Shown piece by piece: positions 1 to 11,524 of a DNA stretch of 64,000 bases. The notes under the pieces were generated by a model. That model did no database searches, was not told the DNA's origin, and worked only from the letters and a program-made list of their open reading frames with translations. The stretch spans positions 2,542,001 to 2,606,000 of the forward strand of contig JAGTWJ010000017.1 in NCBI GenBank assembly GCA_020064725.1, given 5' to 3'. Source of the stretch: Drechslerella dactyloides (taxonomy: Eukaryota; Ascomycota; Orbiliomycetes; Orbiliales; Orbiliaceae). A program made the translations under genes and the position numbers. Numbering within the stretch: position 1 is the first letter of the stretch; each line of letters begins with the position of its first letter.

Positions 1-1328
1 TATACTCGCGAAGCAGCGGGATGACAACGGGCCCGCCGCCGAATATAATCGTTCCTGCAAGGTAGAGGTTTGCGAAGAGCGAGTACCCGCGCGGAGGGGT
101 GAGTAGTGTGCCGCGAAGGGCGATTACAGTAATAAAGGTAGCGAAGAAGCCAGCGATAACAAGTACACCCATCCGCCAGGTGATCAGCGTTTTCTCGCTT
201 GGTGCTGGAGCTGGAGCGGCTGTTGGAGGTGGCGAGGGTGAAGTCGAGACATCCTGATTGGACACAGGGAGGATGACGTCTTGGTCCCGCCTTCGCAAGC
301 CGGACTCGGCTGCAACAAGGCCGGAACTCGAAGCACCAGTGTCCGCTTTATCAGCGGCATCGTCGGCCTGCGGTCCAGAGATTTCGATTTCTGCCGAGCT
401 CTCAGCACCAGCTGGCCTGCGCGGCCTCTTGAACGACCTAGCGAGCTTGTGAATCCATCTATAGTCCCATACAACAGCGGTTATACCACCAGCCACCATC
501 AACACCGGGAAGAACCAAAGCGCTGAATACAGCATTCCCACAGCTCCGCCTACGAATACCAGTACTCGAGTCATCTGGTCCGTGATTGCCTTCTCCGAAA
601 GCTGAACGGCTGCAAGCGCTATAATTCCTACGGTTGCAGCATTCAAGCCGGAGAGGAGCGCATATACAGGTGATGGCATGCGCTCGCCGATGTTTGCTAC
701 TCCGACGGACAATCCGTACATTCCTAGAGCCCCGGGAAAACTAGAAATATCGCATTAGCGAGGAATTACAGAAGTATTATATATTATCCGTAAAGCCGCA
801 CACGTGTACATGTTCGCGTGTACGATGATAAGAATGTGCATACCTCCAGATGCAGAATGCTAGTAGTCCGGATGGAATGCCGCCGTGGATGGAGTTTATG
901 CAGAACAGCATCTTGGTGCTCGCGGGACCCGGGAGGGCCTGACAGAGAGCGAACAATTCTTGATACTTAATTTATACACTCAAATTAGCCCTTGCAAGTC
1001 TACTATCAGAGAACATACCGATGGAAACGCGCAGAGTAGAGACAAATACCATCTGCTCATCGATCCACTTCAGTTTATCCACAAACCTAGTGTGGAACTA
1101 GAACGTGCAATGTTAGCGGTTGTATGATGATTCTGCAGGGAATCCGGGACCCATTTATTTTCCGGGTATACTTACAATCTGGAAGTGCACGGGCGGCCCG
1201 CCGAAGGCCGTGAAGCCCAGATGCCAATTGCCGACGATAAATTCTCGCCATCGTTCCGAGATCTTAAGCTTCAACGCTGCTCTGGGACGTGATCCGAGAT
1301 GGAACGATGAGGATCTGAAGGAGAGCAT
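1..1328 (-). CDS. Chromate ion transporter (CHR family), partial at window edge
   Basis: This membrane transporter of the ChrA/CHR family would export chromate (or sulfate-like oxyanions) across the membrane. I read four exons: 1328-1176, 1097-1050, 965-844 and 740 to beyond position 1, all joining in frame with GT-AG introns. Exon 1 starts at ATG 1328 and holds NWHLGFTAFGGPPVHF. Exon 3 holds ELFALCQALPGPAST, and exon 4 holds PSPVYALLSGLNAATVG; all are CHR-domain signatures. After the first CHR domain a charged, Pro/Ser-rich linker (about 75 residues) leads to the second domain, whose FGGGPVVIPLL signature is the last thing visible before the edge. About 354 residues are present; the remainder lies left of the window. 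Family assignment is firm; the transported ion is inferred from the family. Confidence 0.9.
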
Positions 1329-2294
1329 CGTTGATTCACCTAAGCCAGTGGTATACCTTCAGGTTCAAGTTTCACATCTTGCTTGATTACCACGCGCCTC
1401 TGCGACCTTTTGTCCCGCTCTCTGGGTAATCGGTTGGACCAATTAGAGACGGCTAACGAGCACGCCATCTCGCTTGGCGTAGTGACCATTTGCATTCCCG
1501 CGATGTATTCTGTGTTGACTATGTTGTATTCTGAGAACACCCTACTGTTCTTGTACTACTCAGGCAAGTCTTGCAGATCTTGGTGAACTCGGCTTTATTT
1601 ACAAGATTGCAAGACACATTTAGAAAACATCAAATACTGAATTTCCTGATCTTAGCGCGGTGGAGTTACCACGAGGGGAACTTGTTAAACTTATGAGCAT
1701 CATACGGGTTTCATTAGAACCCTAGACGGGTGACATGTCGACAACATGTAGGGCACGAATACATATTCGATCGATCTGAAGTTCCACTCTTATTATGGAG
1801 CAGAATGTGAGCACTCGAGCGGGATGTTTTGCATTAGCGGTATTGACGCTATGCATTAGCACAGATCGAGATTTCCATAACACATAAATCTATAGGTAGC
1901 TACGTAGGTGATTACCTACTTACTAAAGTAAATGGAGACGTTCTGACTTTTGAGCTCGATCATCAGATTTACGGTATTCACGGATGGATCGTGAGTTTAC
2001 TGCCGCTCGTTAATATTTTTGAGATCTACGAGACGAGCTGGACGCAAGTCGATACGTATACCATTCGAAAGAGATCTATCGCATAAATAGTTAGCCTTGA
2101 CACCGGGTTCTGAGCAGGGAACCCATCACTCAAAACCATCTCTTCTTGCTCCATGGTCCAGCTTCCATCTCTAATACCTGCATTACTTAACTTCTCATCT
2201 CGGGTTCAGCATCCTCCTATAATCGATTAGTCAAACGCTGTGAAAGAGAAACCAACATATAAGATAGAGCTCAACCGATTGATAAGATACCAAA
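1329..2294. other. Intergenic, divergent promoter region
   Basis: This stretch separates the chromate transporter (minus) from the aspartic protease (plus), so it should hold both promoters. A TATA-like CATATAAG lies at 2257-2264, about 30 bp before the protease ATG. I see no supportable gene. Confidence 0.5.
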
Positions 2295-3722
2295 ATGCAG
2301 TGGCTTCGGGGCCTTAGCCAGACTGCCCTTCTACTGGCTCTATTCACGCCCTCGACCACAGCTCTCATACATCCCCGTCGTGCAGAGCTGCTGGATGTCG
2401 CTCTTCACGATGTGATCTCTGAATTCCAAGTGCCAATCTACAGTACCCCGGAGGGCATTCCAGCTCTAAATCACCGCTTCGTTCGAAATGTCGGATCAGG
2501 TATTGATGGAAGCTCTGCTCCGGGACCCGTCTTCAACCAAAGCATCAGTGCCACAGGAGCTCTCGTTTACTGGATTCCCGTAACCGTTGGCGGCCAAGAA
2601 GTCAGATTGGTTCTCGATACAGGCAGCAGCGACAGTTGGGTCGTCGCCGACCAATTCACATGCCTCGGCATAGATATGACAATCGACGTAATAGGAGAGG
2701 TGAAAGTAGACCACTGCGGCTTCGGACCTGGCTTCAACACGACAGACTCCGAAAGTTTCCAAATAGTCAATCCGCACGACACTTCATTCATGGTCCAATA
2801 TGTGGACGGAAGCAATGCTCGCGGCTATCTAGGCCAGGATATCTTCAATGTCTCCGGGGTAGTAGTCAGCCAGGTGCTCGGGGTGGTGAACGAGAGCTTC
2901 TGGTCAGGCGATGGCGTCACGAGCGGTATTCTTGGCCTGGGGTATCCGGGAAGCATCCCATCAACACCAGGTCACCAGCCTTACGACTGGACTTCTGATA
3001 GTCCGAATGTCCCCGACTCCCCTTTCGACTGCCATGACACCTATCCGTCATTCGTGCAGAACCTCGCCACCTATGGTTACAACCCAATCTTCAGCATCGC
3101 ACTGAACACAAGTTCCACGTTGGACTCGCGTTGGCATAATATCGCCTACCTAACCGACGGAGGCCTACTGACCTTGGGCGGCATCCCTAATCTCCACGGC
3201 CTCAGTTTACCGTTTGCAAAAGCGAAGATGAACCCATGGCTTGAGAATAACACGTGCGAGTCGAATATAGAGCAAATTGGCTACGGTATCGAAATCGACG
3301 GTGTCGTTGACGGCACATTTAGATTTGTGGACAAAAAATACCGCGCGAGAATCGATACGGGTTCCAACGTCATCATCTTGCCTACAGAATTGGCAACTGA
3401 AATGGCTAAACGAATGGGCTCTGAACAAATAGGCCGTCCAAAAACGTACATGCAACCGTGGAGCATTCCATGCGACGAGGCGATTCCTGAGTTTGGCTTC
3501 ATCATCGATGATGTCGTTATATCGTTGAAGCGGGAGAATATGCTCAAAAAAATGAACGCGCCGTCGTCGCAAATGACCAAAGTTTTTTATTGCTTTATGA
3601 CTTTTGTCACTCAGGACTTCAACGACGAGATCATCTTGGGACAGCCGTTTTTACGGGAAGTGCTGGCAGTATTCGATCTTGAGGAGAAGGAGATCAGGTT
3701 TAGCAAGAGATTTGGAGATTAG
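2295..3722 (+). CDS. Secreted pepsin-like aspartic protease (family A1)
   Basis: A single-exon gene for 475 residues. The N-terminus (residues 1-23) is a hydrophobic signal peptide ending near TTA, so the enzyme should enter the secretory pathway. Two catalytic aspartates are visible: DTGSS with Asp108 in the N lobe and DTGSN with Asp354 in the C lobe. A flap segment with Tyr (VQYVDGSNARGYLGQD) precedes the usual G-I-L-G-L-G-Y turn. Cysteines near residues 123 and 136 are consistent with a disulfide. Several N-glycosylation sequons (NTT, NVS, NES, NTS) support secretion. There is no C-terminal hydrophobic GPI signal, so it is probably soluble. Length is slightly long for the family (usually 390-450) because of an extended N-terminal segment. 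Substrate specificity cannot be judged. Confidence 0.93.
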   Translation: MQWLRGLSQTALLLALFTPSTTALIHPRRAELLDVALHDVISEFQVPIYSTPEGIPALNHRFVRNVGSGIDGSSAPGPVFNQSISATGALVYWIPVTVGGQEVRLVLDTGSSDSWVVADQFTCLGIDMTIDVIGEVKVDHCGFGPGFNTTDSESFQIVNPHDTSFMVQYVDGSNARGYLGQDIFNVSGVVVSQVLGVVNESFWSGDGVTSGILGLGYPGSIPSTPGHQPYDWTSDSPNVPDSPFDCHDTYPSFVQNLATYGYNPIFSIALNTSSTLDSRWHNIAYLTDGGLLTLGGIPNLHGLSLPFAKAKMNPWLENNTCESNIEQIGYGIEIDGVVDGTFRFVDKKYRARIDTGSNVIILPTELATEMAKRMGSEQIGRPKTYMQPWSIPCDEAIPEFGFIIDDVVISLKRENMLKKMNAPSSQMTKVFYCFMTFVTQDFNDEIILGQPFLREVLAVFDLEEKEIRFSKRFGD

Positions 3723-4946
3723 TATTATGGTGGGGCCTGTTGCAACCGGCTTCTTTCGTGTGAATTTCGGTTCTGAAATGAGCTGCTCTAGTTGGTGGAG
3801 AGCTCAAGTGATTTGTATCTGACCGGGGTGCGTTTTCTCAAGCTTCGTTGTGACGCGGACTTGCGCCAGATTGATTCTGTTATACGAGTGTACTAGCCAT
3901 CACTGGAGTGGTTTTGCTGTTTTAAATTTTGGGGTGTATCCAAATGGGTTCCTCATTGGTTGGAACAAACGTCTTGTAAAATAGACTGGGGAACAAAGCG
4001 TATTCGGAAATCAATATCCGACAGCCATCATTTAATTAGGGCTAAATGGGAGAAAGGGTCAGTGAGTGAAACAGATGTGCACACATTCCACATGGCGGGA
4101 TATAGTGGTATCCGCTAACACCTTTAGTTAGTGCTTGATTTGTGACAGGTTGTATGATAGCGTGGAAAAGGGAGGGCTCGGTTTAGGAGTAGAAGTCCAG
4201 AATAGTGTGAACCTGTTGCAATTCGGACCTGCATGTGTTGGCATCCCTTGGACGCTAGGATGAGTGGGTATTTCCCGCCAGGCAGGCATACCGGCTGAGG
4301 GTCAATAAAATACGATAAACTCGGCTAGCTATAGGCGTTCGGATCTGGACCCTGTTTCGAACCGACGGACCGTGCTGCACAAGGCCAGTGTCAAGAATGT
4401 TTAAATTTTGCATAGCTTGTTTTCCTGTTCAATCCCATATCCATGGTTGTGCAGTTGCAAGGTTCAGCTTTGAGTGCTGGATTGAAGCTTGCCCTTTCGG
4501 TTACGATCCTCTCGACTAGCATAAATTAAACTTTATTAATACCACTCCGTTAACGCGTTCTGTCAGTCGGAGTTCTCCATTTCTTTGGTCATTCGTATTG
4601 CTTAACGCAGACTGGCGGGACGGCGGCACGCGCACATAGCTCCGCTGAAAGGACGCTCGGTCTTTCCCCAGAAAATAATCGTGGGGGCCGGTACGAAACA
4701 TACGTTAGGCAATCTGTTTGCTTTGCTATATAACGTAACGGCAAGAGGGTGCATACGCATGCAGGCAGGGCGGAATATACCTCATTGAGGTGGGAAGTTT
4801 CCAGCTTGTGTCATTTATAAACAGGGCAGGTAGACGGCGGAGGGCTGCTTTGTTAATGTAACTGGCGAGCTATTGAAGGAATTCCGGAAGGCAATCGAAG
4901 GAAGGAAGGAAAGAAGGATATACGGTAGCGCATCGCCATCGCAGCA
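3723..4946. other. Intergenic, nothing recognised
   Basis: Contains the 3' region of the protease gene and the upstream region of the FAD monooxygenase. Only short, poorly biased reading frames are present; no RNA gene or repeat was seen. Confidence 0.4.
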
Positions 4947-6629
4947 ATGACGGGTCAAATCAAACGGGTTGGTGCATTGAAGATCTTTCCCTCTATCATA
5001 CTGTGATTTACAACGACGGCGAACGTTAGTTGGCTGGTTGTACCTAAGCTTTGGCGCTGCGAGACCACCTAAGCTCATGCATTTCAACAGGTCATCGTCG
5101 TCGGCGCCGGTCCAGCGGGGATGCTGCTCACCCTCCGCCTCGCGCAGAAAAATATCCCCGTCACTGTCTTCGAAGCCGCGCCGGCAGCCTCCAGCCAACC
5201 ACGGGCGACGCATTATCTCCCACCGGCTGTGGTGGAGTTGCGGCGCGCGGGCGTCATGGCAGAATTGCGCAAGGATTCGGACTGCTTCGTCCTGAACAAA
5301 TTCTGCTGGCGAAAGCTTGACGGGACGTATCTTGCCGGCATCGACACGCGTGACCTGGACGCTGATGGCATACCATACGAGAATCGGATCACGGTGCTTG
5401 CACTGAATAAGGTCGTCAAGGTCTTGGAAGATATGGTGGCCAAGCTGCCGAGTGCCACGGTCAGATACGGGTGTAAGGTCTTGCCGGGGCTCGATCAGGA
5501 TGGTGAAAGAGCATGGGTCAGCGTGGAGCGGGCAGCGGATGGGGTTGTTGAGCGACACGAGGCAGACTATGTCGTTGGATGTGACGGAGCTTCTAGTCAA
5601 GTCCGGAGAAGTATGTTCGGAGACAAGACTTTCCCCGGGTATACTTGGGAAAACCAGATTGTAGCCACCAACGTAAGTCTTTCTCACTTTGTCACCAGCC
5701 CCGAATACGGCTCCTTAAACCCTCTTCGCGCGTTACTCGGGGATGCGCCGGCAAAGTCTAAGAGCCAGTATACATGCCCCTCGTGAATTGAGTTGACAGT
5801 GAGGTAAATTTAGACACTTTACGACTTCGACAAGTTCGGCTGGGAGGACTCCAACTTTATCATTCACCCGGAGCATTCATTCATGGCGGCAAAAATCAGC
5901 CTGACGCGCCCGTTGTGGAGGGTCACATATACCGAAGTCACCGGCTTATCAGACGAAGAAATCCTCGCTCGCCAGGCGTGGAAGTTCGAAACGATGCTAC
6001 CTGGTCACCCCAAACCTGGAGAGTACACCGTTCTTCAGACGAGTCCTTACAAAATCCACCAGCGGTGTTCACCATCATTCAAGGTCGGAAGGTACTTGTT
6101 AGCTGCTGATGCTGCCCACCTGTGCAATCCATTTGGTGGACTTGGCCTGTCCGGCGGTATTGTCGACGTGGGCGGCCTGGCGGACTGTCTCATTGGAATT
6201 CATGAAGGGGAGACAGGAGATGCGATTTTGGATGAGTACAGCAGAATAAGGATTGAGAAGTACCAGAACATCATCAATCCAGTCTCCACGGAGAACTTCC
6301 GGAGATTGTACGACCAGGAACCGGAGCAGGTGCTGGAGAAGGACGAGTTCGTCAAGTTGATTCAGCAGGCAGAAAGTGATCTTGAACTGTCAAGGAAGCT
6401 TCAGATGGTATGTATCTTCATACTATACACTGTAGTCATACAATTTTGTCACGCCAGCCGGACGACTGACGGCTATGCTTTAATCCCGCAGGGTTCGCTG
6501 GAAGTGCTACACGATTTTACAACTTCGTTTGACAGTCGTAAGGTTAGCGCCACACCTTCAAGTAGCGCTGGGCCCCAGCAGGAAACCGTTGAGCCCGCCT
6601 CCGCCACCGTTGCCCCTGTCGTGAATTAA
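4947..6629 (+). CDS. FAD-dependent monooxygenase (PHBH/UbiH-type)
   Basis: Four exons give 444 residues: 4947-4967, 5091-5672, 5814-6407 and 6492-6629, all phase 0. Exon 1 encodes only seven residues (MTGQIKR) and its donor is a non-consensus GTTGGT, so the start is the weakest part of the model. Exon 2 opens with the Rossmann motif VIVVGAGPAGM, which binds the ADP part of FAD. It also carries the DG motif YVVGCDGASSQVRR, shared by FAD/NAD(P)H aromatic hydroxylases. Exon 3 has the second FAD motif LLAADAAHLCNPFGGLGLSGG. The final exon is a low-complexity Ser/Thr/Pro/Ala tail without function that I can name. The enzyme should hydroxylate a small aromatic or polyketide-type substrate using NAD(P)H and oxygen. 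Its closest neighbour, a nitronate monooxygenase, is convergent and not obviously linked. Confidence 0.88.
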
Positions 6630-7110
6630 ATTTGCATGCGCGCTTTCGATCAAAACTGATTTATTGTTATATTCCACCCTTTTCAGAGAATTCGTTCCAA
6701 GTTATGATCGCGTGGCGCGCATGCAAGCCTGGTAAGTGTAGGAATGCACATAGTGTACAATGGAGGTCGAGATTGAGAGGCGAGTAATATGCATATGCAT
6801 GTGAGTTCGTTCATCGAATTCACCGGGTAGACGTCAGCGTTGGGGAGTTTAGCAGGTTATGATTGTCTATGCATAGTTCCGAGATCTATTTCGTGATGTT
6901 AATGACATTATACGTTTAACCCTTCTTGGGCGTTTCTCAATCCAATTTTCTCCACTGATACGCGATATCACCCATAATAATTCTGTTACCACCTGTATAC
7001 ATGTAGTCTGCTTTTCAAGAGATCGCATACTTAAGTAATTAATTATAATACAGCAAGTGGTACGCATTAACGAGGATATGCATGCGCAAAACGATCGATG
7101 ATTCTGAACC
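6630..7110. other. Convergent 3' intergenic region
   Basis: Lies between two converging genes (FAD monooxygenase and nitronate monooxygenase). AT-rich and without a supportable reading frame; presumably holds both polyadenylation regions. Confidence 0.4.
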
Positions 7111-8256
7111 TTAGAGCTTCGAGACAAGATACTCGTTACCCTTGCGCAGCATGTCAACAGCCTCTTTGACCATATCTTCGACGATCTCCCTCGCCGGCTT
7201 GATGTCGTCAATTACGCCCGCGACCTGGCCCATCAAAAACGGCAAGTCCATATCATTTCCCTCCTTCATGTCATATTCCAGTGGCGTAACGCCCTTGTCG
7301 CACAGCTCCTTTATTCTTTCAGGTTGGTCCTCCCATTTCTTGATATACTCGTTCATCTTTACTCTTAACGGCCTACCTGATACAACCAAGGTCCGGATCG
7401 TGTCATCGAAAGTCGCAGTCTTGACTTCTTGCTTGTGCATCTCGGAACACCCGGCCTCGACCGAAGCTACAAAGCGAGTCCCTACCCAAACGCCAGCCGC
7501 GCCCTGCATCAGCGAACTCGCCAGCGAGCGACCGTCCCTTATTCCTCCAGCCGCGACGACTAGCGGCGTCTGGCCCGTCAGCGGTGACTTGTACTTCTTT
7601 GCGACGTCGCACACAGCGGGTATGAGGATGCTGGTCGCGATCGAGCCCGTATGCCCACCGCCTTCGCCACCCTGAGCGCACACGATATCTACGCCGGCTT
7701 TAAGCGCGTACTCAGCGTGCTTGGGATGTCCGACCATGTTCATGATAAGAATCTTGGCATCATGTAGCCGCTTGATAATATGCGGCGGGGGGATGCCAAC
7801 AGCGGAAACGAACAGTTTCGCGCCAGACTCGATAGTTACGGTGATCAGCTCGTCGAGCTGACCGTTGGTGTAGTCGTGATTTGTTTTGCGTGCGCCGGCG
7901 CCGACTTTCGGCAGGGCGAGGTCCACCCCGAAGGGTAGGTTTGGAGATGTCAGTCCTGCCTTCAACTCGGTGATTATCTCGAGTAGTTGATCAGGCGTGT
8001 AACCGAGCCCACCGACGGTCCCCAAGCCACCGGCATTGGAGACTGCAGCAGCTAGCTCGGATGAAGAAGTTCGCGCCATTCCTAAAGATAGCCATTCGTG
8101 TTAAATACATAGATACTTCTATAATATATAGCCAACGGAATTACTCTGAGGAGTGAATGCAAATGCATATTATGAGGTATACAACGTACCTGCAAGCAGG
8201 ATTGGATGCTTTATCCCGAGGAGATCGGTTAGAGGAGTCCTGATTTGTTGTTCCAT
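7111..8256 (-). CDS. Nitronate monooxygenase (2-nitropropane dioxygenase family)
   Basis: Two exons (8256-8190 and 8081-7111) encode 345 residues. Exon 1 supplies MEQQIRTPLTDLLGIKHPI and the typical start ILLAG, which joins across a split Gly codon to MARTSSSELAAAVSNAGGLG in exon 2; this is the classic NMO/NPD N-terminus. Further family marks are the AQGGEGGGHTG phosphate-binding loop near residues 160-170 and AAGGIRDGRS, both contacting FMN, followed by GVWVGTRFVAS. The fold is a TIM barrel that oxidises alkyl nitronates (for example propionate-3-nitronate) to carbonyl compounds and nitrite, a detoxification role. No targeting signal is visible, so it is probably cytosolic. Without exon 1 the protein would lack its first beta strand, which makes this two-exon model preferable. 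Confidence 0.94.
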
Positions 8257-8347
8257 GGTGACGTCTTGAGAGGTATTATACCCGCTATAATGAATGTTAA
8301 CATATACGAATTATATTACTATCTCTGATATACGGTAGGAAGTCATG

Positions 8348-8372
8348 CACGCGCGCGCTCTGCGCGCGCGTG
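8348..8372. repeat. Perfect inverted repeat, 11-bp arms, 3-nt loop
   Basis: The arm CACGCGCGCGC (8348-8358) is followed by TCT and then its exact reverse complement (8362-8372). Alternating CG could form a hairpin or Z-DNA. It lies about 90 bp upstream of the nitronate monooxygenase start codon, so it may fall in the promoter or 5' UTR. Confidence 0.85.
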
Positions 8373-9129
8373 AATGCAGGATATTTTACCTACCAATGAC
8401 ACAAGAAATTACGCGTTCTGACGCCAAGGCAAGGATCGATGACAGCGAGCGGAGAACGGATTTATATAGACAACAGCTGCCCGGCTGCCTCAGATTATCA
8501 GGGCCTGTCGATGGCTGGCAAGGCTAACCTAGGCAATTCCCCGCGAGGGAGTATGCTTAGCTTACATTCACGCGCATGTGGGTGATACTCTAGAGTGGTA
8601 GTCTGGAATTCGAAGGCGACAAAGCGACCGCGGTTTATTGCGGGTGAATTCCAGGCCTGCAAAAAGTGCAACAAGGTCAACGCCTAGACAACTCATCTTG
8701 TGTCTGTCAGAGAGGCAGGCATAATGTGTCGAGACCGGTTGTTAAAAAAACCCCCCATTCCAAGATGATCACGCTCACTTGATAAAGCACATATTCTGTT
8801 CTAGTAAGCATGAAGGCCTTATCTCGCTTAGCTAAGGGATATGCTATTATTTTGAAGTCAAAATTGCCTTTGCACTTATACTATATGCGGGCGAATTGTC
8901 TGCTTGGCTCCAGAGAATTGGTCTCGGTGAAACAGAAGTCCGGAGTGCAGGCAGAAGATCACCACCTGTACTACAGGATGGTGTTGGTTATCGCAACCAA
9001 TACCAAAATCTTGCAGATGATTTGACCAATTTTCAGGGCTAAAGGTGGTGTTGCTCAAAGAATTTCACGACAAGACGGCGCCAGCGTTGCTGTCATTAAA
9101 CTGTATGATCGCGATACGTGTTGGTTGCC

Positions 9130-9136
9130 TATAAAT
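9130..9136 (+). promoter_or_regulatory. TATA box of the 723-residue protein gene
   Basis: TATAAAT sits about 150 bp before the ATG at 9287 and is followed by a C/T-rich stretch typical of fungal transcription start regions. Confidence 0.5.
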
Positions 9137-9286
9137 TTGCTACCGCTGCCCATCCGCCTCAGCCGTTCCATCTTCCCTCAACTTTCCCAAACGCTGTAGC
9201 TTTACACATACACCTGCTTAGAGCTACACAATCATCTACATATCATCCAACCTTCAGGGGCGCGCTCTTCATTTCCTGACGGAATC

Positions 9287-11524
9287 ATGGCGTCTAATCC
9301 TCCAGCCCCCGAACAAAGCGGCCCCAAACTCCATCGGCCTCACGCAGATGAAGATCACAGCTTTGGCAACAACATTGAACTGGTGGTAGACCCCAAATGC
9401 GGTTCGACTACTGTCATTCGAAACAGGCCCGTTCAATTGAACTGGGAGACCCTATCGTCTGCAGCCAGGAATATGTTCGCCGATCTGGCCGGAGACCAAA
9501 CGTCTAACCGATTTCAAATCCTCGTCGAAAGTTGTCTGACGAGCTGGGCTGAACAGATGGCACCTGACAACCCAAACAAGCTACCTGACGGCAATCCAAC
9601 ATATCTCCAAGACGACGTCATCCCGGTCATTAAGGCATACGTCAATCGTGTCCCGAAACCAGGCATTGCGGGAAGTCCCATTCCCCCGGCTCTTTCCATG
9701 CCTGAGCTTGAGGCTCTCGATTTTCTGCATCATCACCAGGCTCTCCCATATCAACAAAGAGACTATGCCGAAATATTCGGGGATATCCCCGATGGCTTCA
9801 TCTGGCATCCCGTTCAAACCCTGGTCGGTACGCGTGGTCTAGATCACCGTACCCTGTTCGAGTTCCGCGCATACAAGCACTTCTGGGCAATCCACCAAAA
9901 TGATAACAGTATCAGAGAAATCGTCACCAAAGATGACCCAACCTGGGAAGTCAACATCTTCCGTCCGGGCACTGATATCGACTTCCCAGGCCTTATTCCC
10001 GGCGGTTTTCACAATATGGCTTGTCCCCCAGGCAATGGTTTCCTCCGCCAGGAATTGAACAGGGCCAACAAGGAACGCAAAAAAGCTGGGAAGTCAATTT
10101 ACACGCCGATCATGTATGTCCGCTTCGCCGACAACGAGGCCCGAATTATGCTGGAACACCACAACGACCCCGAAGTCTTCGACGTCGAAGGCGTTCCACG
10201 TCTGCGTGAGATTGGCAATATCATGTACAGAGACTACACCGACGAAGAAGATTTTATCACTAGCTTCACACAAGTGTCCCGGGTCAACGTCCATCGCCTT
10301 CCAACCATCCAAGATATACGCGGTACGGACCATAAACCCTCCCCTGCTCAGTCGACAACAACCCCAGCAACGGGTCGTAGAGACACCTCGAAAGACGTCG
10401 AGCGAGCGGCGGGATTAATTGCTAAAGTTATGGGTGGACCAGACGCCGGCTTTGACGCTACCGCCGGTTCGACCAACGAAGCCTTGAAGAAGCTACAACA
10501 GCGAATCCAAAATCCAGATTGCGAGTGCTGTGCCCACGGTGTTGCTGCAGTAGCCTCTGGCGATGTACCAGTCTATAGTCCCGCTACCGCAGCCGACCTT
10601 GCAGCCATAGACGCAAGGATCAAACAGTTGATACTCGAGCAGCAAAATCCTCGCCAGCTTCCTTCGATGTCAAAGCTTCCAGGAAATGGTTGCAGCAATG
10701 ACTCCACTCTACCTGGAATATCTCCTGCGGCGGCTATTTTCGGAGCAGTCATGGTATCAAAGGAGAAAGTGGAGGCCAAATGCACCCGAAAGCTAGCCGC
10801 AACTCACGGCATAAAGGCCAGCATCTTGGAAATCCCGATTAGATCTGATACAATAATCCCAGCGGATACCCCTGGTGCCTGGTTCGCAACATACTTGAAC
10901 CGCCCGCTCTTGGTCCACCACCTTATATCCCCCGAGGACCCGGACACAATCCCAACCACGGGACCGGGCGCCAAATCCTGGGTAGTTCTGAAGGAGGAGA
11001 AACGCAATCACCTCGTAAGTGCACAAAGCTCTCGCACACTGTATCAGTTGACGTACGTGAAGCTCATCAAGTCGTTATAGGTGGCGCTCAAATCTGATAT
11101 CATGGAGAATGCCACAAAGGAACACATCAAGAATAATGGTGTCGTTAGTCTCCAGCAAACTATTTACTACTACTTGATCACCGGGGACCACCTCGAAAAG
11201 AAGAAGATTGCCGCCGACTCCGCCGATGCAACCTGCCATGCCAAAGTCACCACGATTCTCGAACATGGCCAGCGGCTTGTCATTGAATATCTCACTCTTC
11301 CTGGCGCAAGTAAATCCGATCAATTCATTAGAGCAGCCGGCGCCGCCCGTCAATGGGACGAAAGCATGAAGAGTGGCAAGAAGGCTACTTCAAAAGGTCC
11401 AAGCAATATCAACATCACGCTTACTGATCAGGAACAAGCTGCATATTTCAAGATGATGGCAGAAACGAAGGAGTTTTGGCTGCACTCCGCTCAGTGTGGC
11501 TGCTGGGCTTGGAACGCCAAATGA
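9287..11524 (+). CDS. Hypothetical protein, 723 residues, two exons
   Basis: Exons 9287-11014 and 11081-11524 join in phase 0 through a GTAAGT...TTATAG intron, giving 723 residues. I do not recognise a family. No signal peptide or membrane segment is visible. Residues about 1-350 look globular, with many Trp, His and aromatic residues (for example PDGFIWHPVQTL and FEFRAYKHFWAIHQ). A Ser/Thr/Pro-rich linker follows near residue 350. A cysteine cluster CECC is near residue 410, and the protein ends in a second Cys/Trp-rich motif, CGCWAWNAK. The second exon is needed because the first frame runs into a stop shortly after the donor site. The start has a TATA box and pyrimidine tract in front. Codon use is even and coding-like across both exons. 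Confidence 0.8.

Larger units (their letters stand above)
8257..9286. other. Divergent promoter region with a hairpin
   Basis: Separates nitronate monooxygenase (minus) from the 723-residue protein gene (plus). It holds a perfect GC-alternating inverted repeat (8348-8372) and a TATA box (9130-9136), listed separately. A pyrimidine-rich stretch follows the TATA box. No gene is supportable here. Confidence 0.5.

Noticed and set aside
4815..5687. 290-codon frame opposite the FAD monooxygenase
   Set aside because: Shadow frame: the plus strand there encodes clear FAD-binding motifs.
4947..8256. Grouping the FAD monooxygenase and nitronate monooxygenase with the NRPS as one cluster
   Set aside because: They lie over 43 kb from the NRPS with many unrelated genes between them.
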